Shown here piece by piece: positions 38,473 to 48,652 of a stretch of 64,000 nt of DNA. The position numbers and the translations under genes were made by a program. The stretch lies in NCBI GenBank assembly GCA_025677815.1, contig JAIXMP010000012.1:682001-746000 (forward strand). Direction: 5' to 3'. Source of the stretch: Phascolomyces articulosus (taxonomy: Eukaryota; Mucoromycota; Mucoromycetes; Mucorales; Lichtheimiaceae). Numbering within the stretch: the stretch's first letter is position 1; each line of letters starts with the position of its first letter. The notes under the pieces were generated by a model. That model worked only from the letters and a program-made list of their open reading frames with translations. It had not been told where the DNA came from and made no database searches.

Positions 38473-38859
38473 TTGGTTTTATCCAACTACTTCGCGTACC
38501 CCCCATTTTTACTTTCGCGAGGCGAGAATTTCAATTTCGCTGAGGGTAATTCTGAATTTCGCGCATCATGAATTTACACTTTTGCGCATAATATAATTTC
38601 AATTTCGCGTTGTAACATTTGCGCCTTATTATTTTCATAATTGCACTCTATGGTTATTATTTATGATTTATTCTTTAAAGTTTTACATAACTCTTTGTTT
38701 TCCAGTCCAACACGTCAAGCTTCAATAGCTTCATCTTGCTGAAGTACACCACAATATCCATCAGGTTATTATTCTTTTTACGTTGATTCGAGACCTTCTT
38801 GAGTGAATATTTCGAATAGATACATGTAAATCACACGATACATGGATGAATAAAAGGTG
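38473..38859 (+). repeat. Left terminal inverted repeat of the 5.7-kb element
   Basis: It is a near-complete reverse complement of 43808-44215 with scattered substitutions and small indels (for example 6 versus 10 consecutive Cs near the tip). Its outer 170 bases carry repeated TTTCGCG/TTTGCGC heptamers. Confidence 0.9.
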
Positions 38860-39908
38860 GCTTTAATGAACCCCTAACCCGAATCAGATAAATTACCTCT
38901 ACGCAAGGGTAACAATCATATGTGAGGTGTGTTTATAATGGAGTCAATACAGACGTACAAAATAGAGTGATCGTAAGTTTGGAAACTTGGAGGCTTCTCA
39001 TGATATTTTCCATCACTGTCAGTTTCTTTATCCTTGTCCATTTCTTCTACCATAACACGTTATTGTCAGATATAAGATCCCAAGGCTGACATTATTTTCT
39101 TTAATGAGTGATATTTAGTTTCTTGGGTTGGTGGGTGGGTGTCTTTTAAAAATGCCGTTTGGTAATTTTGCTATTCATCGTCAATAGTTACTTACATTAT
39201 TTTCAATATACTTGTGTATCTGATTTTTTTATTCGTTCTGCACCAGCTCTGAGTCGGATACGATCCCATATATGTATTCATCGCCATTTAGTATTTCGGA
39301 ACAGACCTTCCCAAATTATATTAAATTATATTAGTATGGCATGAATTTTTTTCCCTGAATTGTATCAACCGACGTGATTATGATAATTATACCCATTCAT
39401 ACCAGAATTGTAAAAGCTTGCATGATTTGATCCGTACAATTTAATTAAAGACACGTTATTTCCCCCGCCTACAAAAACATGGTTTTTTCATATACGTATG
39501 TGTATATACGAGTGTTTTTCATTATCAAGACAATTACTCCAATTCCAAAACACCCAATATTCAATTAATGATGGATAGCCAAAATAACAATCTATATCTA
39601 TTACCATCATGCTTTTAAAAAGAACGTGACGACGTAGTCTGATCCACTCCAAGTAATGAGCAACCCCCATGAACAACAAGCACTAAATCTCTTACACACT
39701 TATTGTTTATAAAATGATAAAATATCAATATTAAGTATACAAAGTAGTCCATGAATTTTTTTTTTAATAAATATAATCATATGACCAGCAATGATTAGAA
39801 AAGATGTAAATGTATATCAAAATGATAAAATAATACAAAGACGTGATATCATAGAAAAATGTTATATACATGGAATGAGTTGCTAAAAGAAAATGAATCA
39901 TGAAAAAT
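38860..39908. other. Left interior of the 5.7-kb element
   Basis: I see no convincing coding region. Short open frames (39159-39344 and 39488-39679) lack signatures. It is probably the decayed interior of the element. Confidence 0.5.
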
Positions 39909-39910
39909 TA

Positions 39911-40138
39911 GGAGGTTTCGAAATTGTTGAAAACGACGATTTCACGATTTAAATTACAGAACCAATTAGTTTTTTTTATATACAATAGCTGACCAATGAT
40001 ATAAAGTATTATTTTGACATAAATCCCCAGGAACACACTGCGACGTAGATTTCCTGAAAACTGCGTCTCATCAGACGCAATTTTCATTTTCGTCAATTTC
40101 ATGAAAACCTGGGACAAAATTTTATTTTTGAAACCCCC
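39911..40138. mobile_element. Nested ~228-bp MITE with TA target duplication
   Basis: The ends are inverted: GGAGGTTTCGAAA at the left and, read from the right end, GGGGGTTTCAAAA. They are flanked by TA on both sides. Inside is a strong hairpin (40056-40085: GAAAACTGCGTCT, loop CATC, AGACGCAATTTTC). This is the structure of a Tc1/mariner-type miniature element. An open frame across it on the minus strand is a chance frame. Confidence 0.7.
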
Positions 40139-40204
40139 TATTGAGAATGAGAATGCAATTTATGAATAATAAATTGGGTATTGTGATATGAAGGTAAAAA
40201 ATGA

Positions 40205-42539
40205 TTACTGAGGTTTTTTCGGTGATAGTTTAGGAGATGGTACGCATGGAAGAATAGCTGTAGATGGGTTTACAACATTTGCGAAAGACACGCTTCCAAG
40301 TACAGACGGCTCATTAAGTTTTTTGATAGTTTGATCCACTAATTCTCTTGAGAGATCAAAACCAACATAGCTCCAGATCATTCCCAACTGTAACAACTGT
40401 CGATGGGAAATAGTAAAGGTCGGTTTGATTGATCTGGCATACATAGGTGGAGGGATTATCCATGACAACAACACGAAGTCTTCAGTCCTATATTTAATTC
40501 AAATACATGTATTACAGCAGCTGCCAAACAAATAATAAATTTTATCAAGATAATTAAAAAATTTAACTACTGCTTTAGCTTACCCATCATTACAAAACCA
40601 ATCACAATTTACGGATACACTTTCGAGAGATTGTACAATTGATCCTTTAACATCTTGGGAGCTTTCAATCCAAGTTCTTTCGTTTCTTTCGAACCAGCAT
40701 CAACATGATCCTTTTTTCCTACTTCAGCACAACCGATTTCACCCTTAGCTACTTTGAGCAATAAATTTGTCTTGTGTCCCTGTAATTCCCAACCATTTTC
40801 AGGACGTTGTTCGTTGCGTCGTTCAGCACTGGCAGCACTCTCGATTTCCCCGCTTGAAAAAAAGAAAATATATTAATTTTTTTTCTACTTAACTAACTTC
40901 TCGCTGACTGAGAAAAAAAAATGAATCAGTTTACTTTCGTTCTTATATCCACCTTCATATTGTCAAGTGCGTAATCAATGAAGTTCCAAATGCGTCGAAT
41001 CATATCACCTTCTGTTTGGTCAGTTATTGGGAAAAAGGTAGAATAGAAGAGTCGTATGACAGTTTGTAACAAGTGTTGAGCCTAATCAAGAGTAAATTCT
41101 TTGTCAAAATCAAACATGCATTTTCTCATTCGTATTTCAAGTTCGTCGATAGTCGTCTAATCGTTTATATAACATATATACCCATCTAGATCAGGTTTTT
41201 TTTGCCCACCCATATATATATATATATATATAGTTAAAACCAGATAACACAAAAATTCATACCAAATTGATAAATCCATTGACATAATCAAGAAGTTAAG
41301 GTGTTGCAGGCGGCAATGGATGCGGATTTTTTACACAAATCTCGTTGAGTTCTTCTTGTACGTGTCGTATCCAGAGGATCGGGACATCGACAGCATTATA
41401 TATGTGTAACGATTTATTTTAAATGCTAGTGTTTGATAGATATTATGATCCTTCTCTTTCTTTCGTAATGAAAACTATTATATTAAGAGTCGCACAAATC
41501 ATTTCGTCTATTTCCATTTCGCATTTTATCGAACTCTACAGTGTGAATTCTTTTCTTTTCTTTTCATCTTCTAAATCAAGTATAAAGCTATGGCACGAAC
41601 TAAGCATAAAGAACAAACGTTTAGAAATTTTGAGCAGTTTATTCTAATTTTGTTGTAACTTCCTATCAAGTTGTAAAAGTATTTACTTACAGCTCATGCT
41701 CTTCTTTCAAACCAAAGTTATACAATGTATTTTCGACTACTTTTCCAGTGGAGAGTGTCCATTTTTTTGTCTGGTACCATTTCTTCAAATTGTTCTCGAC
41801 CTCTTTTGGTAAATGCTTCGGTAACTTTGGGTATAGATGTAGTGGTGGTGGATCTACCAGATGTATTGCGTATTTCAGTATCTTCGCTCGAATGCCTTTC
41901 AGTTGCAGTGGATGTTGAGATTGTATCATGTTCTTCCTCTCTTGTTCTTCTTCTTCGAAGGTAGTGTTTGGATCTTCTTCGCGTTGATTCTAATAAATCT
42001 CTTTCAGTCAAAAAATTCTTTTTCATTTTTGCATGCATGTTAAATATTATAATACCTACTTTAAGAACAGAGAGTGCTACAGAGGTCCAGTCCACTTTTT
42101 TTTGTGTTTAATCTCGGTTTTCAGTTTTTTCTTTTTGACCATAAAACAGTTTATGTGCTTTTTCATAGCCTTTGGTCCAGCATTTTTCAAATCCTCGTAA
42201 CTTTTGTGCAAAGTAGTAATCGTATGAGTTAGCTTTTCGTCAAAGTCTTTCAGAGAGGAATCACGTGTAACCTGAAAATACAATTCAAACACTATAAACC
42301 TTTGTTAGTAAATGAAAAAAAAGGTATATAAACGCGCATTTGGCTAAACTTACTCCTGTAATGGATTGGTGCATTTGGCATATTGTCAAAGAATAAAGAA
42401 GCGTGCATGACAGAAATTCATGTAGCTTATTAACATTAAATTTCTGAACGATCTTTGTTTCATATATAAATCCTGCTCGCTCGTAAACAGTCGCAACGTT
42501 TTTTTTTATTATTATTAAAAAAGGCGTCGGGAGGACCAC
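40205..42539 (-). pseudogene. Degraded gene carried by the 5.7-kb element, family unassigned
   Basis: Readable exon-like pieces run on the complement from 42539 to 40205. The first contains VATVYERAGFIYETK. It is joined through a GTAAGT...CAG intron to VTRDSSLKDFDEKL. After that come a frame jump at an A8 run (42096-42103), KKWTLSTGKVVENTLYNFG, VDVPILWIRHVQEEL, GDMIRRIWNFIDYALDNMK, a module RPENGWELQGHKTNLLLK followed by EIGCAEVGKKD, and the final exon ending in SPKLSPKKPQ. In-frame stops interrupt it (after PPATP and after FTLD). The spaced acidic and G-K residues vaguely recall a nuclease-like core, but this is speculation. It looks like a member of a lineage-specific repeated protein family. 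Confidence 0.6.
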
Positions 42540-42592
42540 TGCATCGAGTCGAGTAACTGTTTGCTGTTCAGCTTAGTTCATGCACTGGGAAA

Positions 42593-43435
42593 ACCTTACT
42601 CGTAAATGCTGTTTTTTATATATCCGTACATCCGTCATCCGTATCCGAATGCTCGGATGGGATTCGGATATGGTCCATATCTGATCCGTTTTATCTATGA
42701 CATTCGAAAGATAGTTATTATACTTTATTTTATCAAAATGTAATATAATAATTTACTATCATAGTATTGTTAGAGTAACATTACTATACTTATGAAAATG
42801 AACATGTACCAATCCTAACTTATTATAAAAATGATATTACCACTTTGAAAAATACTCTTTTACCTTTTTTTTTGTTCTATTAATAAACGAGATATTTGGT
42901 AATAATATAATAAGCACTTGCTACTTAACAGAAATGGCTTGACCATGACGGTATTTAAAAAGGCTGCATATGTTAACTTGACATCACCGATGACATTATG
43001 AATCTCATCACAGATAATTTAGATTAGTAATTAGCGCCATTACAAATGAACATTACAATGTTCTTATAGAGATCGTCGAATTAGGTTTTTTTTAAAATAA
43101 TATCGTTGTTTCAGCTTCTTCTGAACATGTTTGATTTAGAAAAATATGTTCGTTGACATATGTTGTTGGAAGAAAATAATCTTTTTGTATACACCTTTAA
43201 TTGAACTGTTTTTTTATCCTCTCTGTCCTTCATCAATAAATCAGCATCATATAATATTACATCATAATATATTCCTTTTTATATTTTACTTTCAGATGTT
43301 TCTTTCAGAATATCTATTAATAAGGTAGAAATCAGAACTAATCAGTGTTTTTATATAGACATCCGTTATTCGATCCGATATCCGTATCCGTATTCATATC
43401 CGATCCAATCCGATCCGTGAAAAACAGTAGCTTAC
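42593..43435. mobile_element. Nested 843-bp hAT-like non-autonomous element
   Basis: It is flanked by an 8-base direct repeat CTGGGAAA at 42585-42592 and 43436-43443, the duplication length of hAT elements. Both ends carry, in inverted orientation, GTAA...CTGTTTTT followed by repeated ATCCG/TCCGTATCC motifs (42630-42690 and 43360-43420). Dense subterminal hexamer repeats of this kind are typical of hAT transposons. The interior is AT-rich with no transposase. The extreme tips do not match perfectly. Confidence 0.65.
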
Positions 43436-43443
43436 CTGGGAAA

Positions 43444-43807
43444 TGTTAACTTTTTTTTAATAGAGAAGAATAGAGAAGTAGTCGATGAACCAGAAGATGA
43501 TAAATTCAAACAATTTTGTTATCTCATGGACATGAGCCATCCATGAAAAAACCCATCATCAAGGAATAGTTAGAGCACAAAACATATAAATGATATGCAT
43601 AAAATACAATGTTATTTATTACCAATATTTTTTTCTTTTTCTCCTGTGATCATGATCATACTAATAGTATCGTAATTTATGACTAAGCAATCTTAAATCG
43701 TCGTTGTCAATCATTGCCATTAATTATTATCAATAATGACGGAATGTGGATGGCTCTGGTTACGAAAGAGATAACAAAAACAACAACGACAGGACATCCT
43801 AGAAAAA
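43444..43807. other. Right interior of the 5.7-kb element
   Basis: This is AT-rich sequence between the nested hAT-like element and the right inverted repeat. No coding region is visible. Confidence 0.5.
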
Positions 43808-44215
43808 CACCTTTTATTCATCCATGTATCGTGTGATTTACATGTATCTATTCGAAATATTCACTCAAGAAGGTCTCGAATCAACGTAAAAAGAATAATA
43901 ACCTGATGAATATTGTGGTGTACTTCAGCAAGATGAAGCTATTGAAGCTTGACGTGTTGGACTGGAAAACAAAAAGTTATGTAAAAATTTAAAAATAAAT
44001 CATAAATAATAAACATAGAATGCAATTATAAAAATAGTAGGACGCAAAAATAAAATCAATAAAATCTTACAACGCGAAATTGAAATTATACCATGCGCAA
44101 AAGTGTAAATTCATGATGCGTGAAATTGAGAATTACCCTCAACGAAATTGAAAATTTTCTTTCCGCGAAAGTAAAAATGGGGGGGGGGTACGCGAAGTAT
44201 GTAGGGTAAAACCAA
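43808..44215 (-). repeat. Right terminal inverted repeat of the 5.7-kb element
   Basis: It is the inverted partner of 38473-38859. It ends in GGTAAAACCAA and is followed by TATAATAAT outside. Confidence 0.9.
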
Positions 44216-45716
44216 TATAATAATACACCGCCCACTTCATCTTCTTCGGAAACAAATGACTGATGATCGCCGAAGCAGACATAAGTCACCCATCGAGGAA
44301 ACTCCTTTTTTGGTAAAGAAAGAAAAGAACACTCCAAAAAAAAAACGCAGGAACAACAACAGATCGCCTTTGTGTGTGTGTTGATTTTCCTCCTTTTCTT
44401 ATCATTTCGCTTGTTTGCTGTGTGCACCTGACTGTATTATTGATTCCGGTCATTTATATTTTTATATATAAATAAAATAGAATAGAAAAAAATCTTTCAG
44501 TATTTTACCTTATCTTTCTGTACCTTCAACAACAGCTACCAAAGTTGGCATTGATTCAATTCAGTTACCTATTTTGATTCTTTTTAAAATCATCATGTGA
44601 TCTTTATTTCTTGGCAGGATATTAATATCAATCTGTATTTACGGAATAAATATTCTGTAAGTAATCAAAAGATTAATATTGTACTTGGTAAAAAAAAAAA
44701 TGAACAGGAAGAGGAATATGAAGAATCATCAAGAAGGATCGTCGGGTGGCGATAAGAAGAAGGGGAGATCCATTTGCTCGCCATCATTTAGTTCTTTTAG
44801 GAACTTATCAGGAATAAGTGGTGTATCTTATATGCTATATATATTTATTATATGGACTACAATCATAATTATCATATAAAAGAAGGGAAAAAAAAGAAAA
44901 GCAGGAGTAAATTTTATAATCTATTTATGCAAAATGCAACTTACTCCTTCTCTTCTTCTAGATGATGATGTTAAAGAAAACAAGTGTATCATATACTACG
45001 CATACCAAGAACAAGTACTAAAGTACATGCAGCATCATGTAACTAATATAAGAGAAACGCAATCTGAATTCGTACGAAATATCGATTGCATGCCTATACA
45101 TTTTACACGAATCAATTATTCTTTTTTTTTTTCTTTCGATCCTTGATGATAAACTCAATTGGGTAACTTCTGGTACACATCAATTTCAATCCTTTCAGGT
45201 ATCATTGATTATATATATCATTATATCGTTACATTTGAATTTACCTAGAAGGAAGAGGTACAAATATTCTTGGTAGAATTCGATAAAATAATGAGCGGAT
45301 TAGGCGTTCATAGTAATGTATAATCCAATACTCTAATAAAGATGTAAGTAATTTGATCTTTGGTCGTATACAGGTTTACTTTATGTTGTGCTGGTATCCG
45401 CTTCATCAGGCAAAAAAAAAAATACTTACGAGCACTATCTCTCACATCAAACAACTATTCTATATAACAGTTATCGATTTCACACAATAATTTTAACACT
45501 GTGATGATATAAAAAAAACCAAACGGGTGTAATGGTAATCATTTTTGAATATACTCCATGCGTCTTTATATTTTGACAGAGAGAGTAGGACTTACAAGGC
45601 ACCAGTTTAAAATTGCGCAGACTCCAATTTTTACTCTTTTTGTATACTGCAAGCAGACGCGTTCATTATTTTTTTTTCAATATCTTTAATTCAATTTTCG
45701 TGTTTGTTACTCAAGA
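44216..45716. other. Spacer between the transposon and the CMR1-like gene
   Basis: AT-rich. Small open frames at 44679-44879 and 44934-45146 are low-complexity and unconvincing. The promoter of the WD40 gene must lie near its 3' end. Confidence 0.5.
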
Positions 45717-47576
45717 ATGTCTTTATCAGAATACGAAAAACAACGTTTGGAGAATATCGAGTAAGTAATAAATACCTCATTTTTTCATGAACCATTCCCT
45801 CTCTTCACCATGGCAACAAAAAAAAAACCTTTTGTCATTAATTAAAAACTTTTTCATTTTTTTTTTTGTTTCTAGACGTAACAATGAATTATTACGACAA
45901 CTCGATATTCCACGATTAAAACTCGATCGTAAACGATCGGCATCCCCTTCGCCTTCAACCATTAAAAAACATGTACCCAAAAAACAATTCAAAGAAAAAC
46001 AAGCACCTACACGTGTTTCTGCACGCCTTCGTGGCATTGCTGCGGAAAATGCTCCCGATCATACAGATGCCATGGGGGAAACCGATGTAAAAAAGAAGGA
46101 AGAAGCCAAACGAGTCGATACATTGGAAGATACAAAACAAAAGGAATTTATGCAATTGTTGGATGATATACGTCGATACCCTAATTTAAAGCCGGATGAA
46201 GATATCAAGCCTGTGAAAAAGGAAGATCAGGATACTCAAGAACGACTCCAACAAGAAATACAAAAGTTAAAAGTTAAACATACTTGGGCTACTGTTAAAG
46301 TTACACCTGATCGTATCAATGGTTGTTTGTAAGTTTAGGAAAGAAGGAAATGAAAAAAAAAAATGGTTGACAATTTAGAATGTCTTTTTTCTTTGACGTT
46401 TTGATAGACTGACCACATTTTTTTTTTTGAAAAATAATTAGGTTCCATCCATCCAGTGCTAAAATTTTAGCTTGTGCCGCTGATGTATCTGGCTCACTTG
46501 GTTTTTGGGATGTGAATAATTTCAAAAAGGATGAAGAGGATGAAGATGAAGAACCGGTGGTGTTCACCTATCGACCTCATACACGTGGTATTACCAACAT
46601 GCTGTTTGATCCAACCAACAGTGACAAGTTATATACCTCTTCCTACGATGGTACATTACGATATTTTGATATGAAGAGTGCTAGTTTTGGTCTTGTAGAT
46701 TTCGATGGTGAACGGATTCCATTTACCAATTTCGATATCACGCAAGATGGACATAATGTAAGTTTTTGGAACGAAAAGATAGGGTTCTATATCGATTGGA
46801 TAGAAATAAAAGTGGATGGCGTAATTTTGATTTTAAAACAATGTATGTCTATGTTTCTCCCTTTTAGGTATGGTACTCTACATTAGAAGGACAGGTTGGC
46901 TTTCGAGATCTTCGTATTAAGGATGGACCCGCCAAACTTGATTTACATCAATTACGTGACAAAAAAGTAGGATGTGTTCATTTGAATCCGGTGAATCAAA
47001 ATTTAATGGCTGTGGCCAGCAATGATCGTACCATGACTGTTTGGGATATTCGATCCTTATCTGAACAATTGCATGAATTTAGTCATGGTTACTCTGTCAC
47101 AAGTGCTTATTGGTCTCCAAGAGGGGATAAATTGGTCACAGCTTCCTATGATGATTACATTCGATTATTTGATTATAATGATAGTAAAAATGAAATGAAA
47201 TTACAAACTGCCATAAGACATAATAATCATACTGGAAGGTACTGTATCATTTATATAAAAGAAATGACCAAGGGGAAAGAGGATGTGCCTTTTGTTTTGT
47301 TTTTTTTCACTAACGAAGAGAATGGTATTATTTAGATGGGTCACTAACTTTCGAGCTCGATGGCATGAAGGAGCTAAAGATCATCAACTTTTCTTGGTTG
47401 GCAATATGAAACATCCAGTGGATATTTTCTCTGGTGAAACAGGAGGTGATATTGGTGAATTATATGATGGAGAACGTATTACAGCTATTCAAGCAGTAGC
47501 TCAATTCCATCCTGCTACTGAAAATATGATGGTGGTCACTGGAAATGGTAGTGGAAGGATGGTATGTTATTCGTGA
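45717..47576 (+). CDS. CMR1/WDR76-type WD40 DNA-damage-response protein
   Basis: Five exons (45717-45760, 45876-46328, 46442-46757, 46868-47238, 47336-47576) give 474 residues. The N-terminus MSLSEYEKQRLENIERNNEL is the conserved start of CMR1/WDR76 proteins. It is followed by a basic Lys/Arg linker and VTPDRINGCLFHPSSAK, then WD40 repeats: ADVSGSLGFWDV, HTRGITNMLFDPTNSDK, ASNDRTMTVWDIR and TASYDDYIRLFDY. The family binds DNA and chromatin and, in yeast Cmr1, gathers in an intranuclear quality-control site after replication stress. Length and domain order match. The first exon is only 44 bases. Confidence 0.92.
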
Positions 47577-48652
47577 TGACTCTATAATGGATGATGATGA
47601 TGATGCACATATATTATTCGTACTATATGATATACAATTTACTTTTGTTACTATTATTATTAATTATACTATATTTTCAATTTTCATGAGAAATATTATA
47701 TTATTTATAAACGTATATATATTAATAAGAAAAAAGAGGATGTGTGTATATGTGTGAATGTGTTTATTTGGATGACCGACTATTAACCCCTTCAAGAGAA
47801 TAACATGTGAGAACCAAAGTTGAAGTATGAAGTTCACATTATATAATAGGGAATGATCCAACTATATATTATTACGCTGCCATTCCAGGTAAACTACTTT
47901 GTATTTATAAACATGAAATAGAATGAACGTAATAAACCATCATCATTTTGTCATAAAGTAAATGATGTCAAAATATCTCATTATACAAGATCTAAATGCG
48001 ATTAATTTTTATTCTGTGATAGGGTATACCGATCTTTGTGTCTATTTCTTCCATCATCACCAACTCAAATTTTTTCATGTGTATTTGTATAGTAACGTTG
48101 TCAAATAGAAAAGAGAAGGTTGTATTATTAGAGTAATGATGATCATTGTTTCAAAGTTGAACTAGAAATAAGGGTGTCAAGAGTTTTGATTACCTAATAA
48201 AAAAGATGATTTGGGGGATGAGAAGGGTAGAGGACTATCAGAATGGGTTTTATATGTAAATTATGAATGAAAATAAACTATTTGGTCTTGTTGCAAGGCG
48301 AGTGATTTTTCTGTGTTAATAACATTTTTGCAATACGTCATGAGTATAGAACTAAACCAATCAAATTGAATCTTGGTAAAGTTTTTTTTTCTTTTTCTTT
48401 TGGAGATTGGCTTCACCCCCCAAATTTCCTACTCTTTTTCTTCTTTTCTTTTCTCTCCTTTCGAGATCTTTTTTATTTTTTTTTTAATTCAAAGGGGTAA
48501 AAAAAATATATACAACCAATCCAATTTTAAAAAACGTACTATATAATATATAATATCATATATATATATATATTATCTCACATCTTCCATTTTTATCCAT
48601 TATCTTTATTATACAAAAAAAAGTAAAAACCACCACTCTCCATTTATAAACC
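47577..48652. other. Spacer with promoter of the polyQ gene
   Basis: AT-rich with a TATA/ATATAT stretch at 48541-48575, about 80-110 bases before the next ATG, and pyrimidine-rich tracts near 48380-48490. No gene is visible. Confidence 0.55.

Larger units (their letters stand above)
38473..44215. mobile_element. 5.7-kb DNA transposon with ~400-bp terminal inverted repeats
   Basis: The left arm (38473-38859) and right arm (43808-44215) are inverted copies of each other over nearly their whole length. They share TTGGTTTTA at the tips, TTCGCGTACCCCCC, ATTTTTACTTTCGCG, the CAACACGTCAAGCTTCAATA segment and the inner end GGATGAATAAAAGGTG. The outer flanks are TATA/TATA, consistent with a 2- or 4-base target duplication. 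Inside are a degraded minus-strand gene (40205-42539) and two smaller nested elements. No recognisable transposase remains, so the superfamily is unknown and the element may be non-autonomous or dead. Confidence 0.88.

Noticed and set aside
39908..40117. 69-codon minus-strand open frame (DETQFSGNLRR...)
   Set aside because: It lies entirely within the TA-flanked miniature element and spans its hairpin, so it is a chance frame.
43845..43890. tRNA-like GGTCTCGAATC word
   Set aside because: It belongs to the transposon's inverted repeat and also occurs in the other arm. No tRNA fold.
44086..44427. 113-codon minus-strand frame near the right end of the transposon
   Set aside because: Half of it is the terminal inverted repeat and the rest is low-complexity. 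The left arm does not keep an equivalent frame.
44934..45146. 70-codon plus-strand frame (MQLTPSLLLDDD...)
   Set aside because: Ends in a poly-Phe tail from a T-run, and has no splice partners or known motif.
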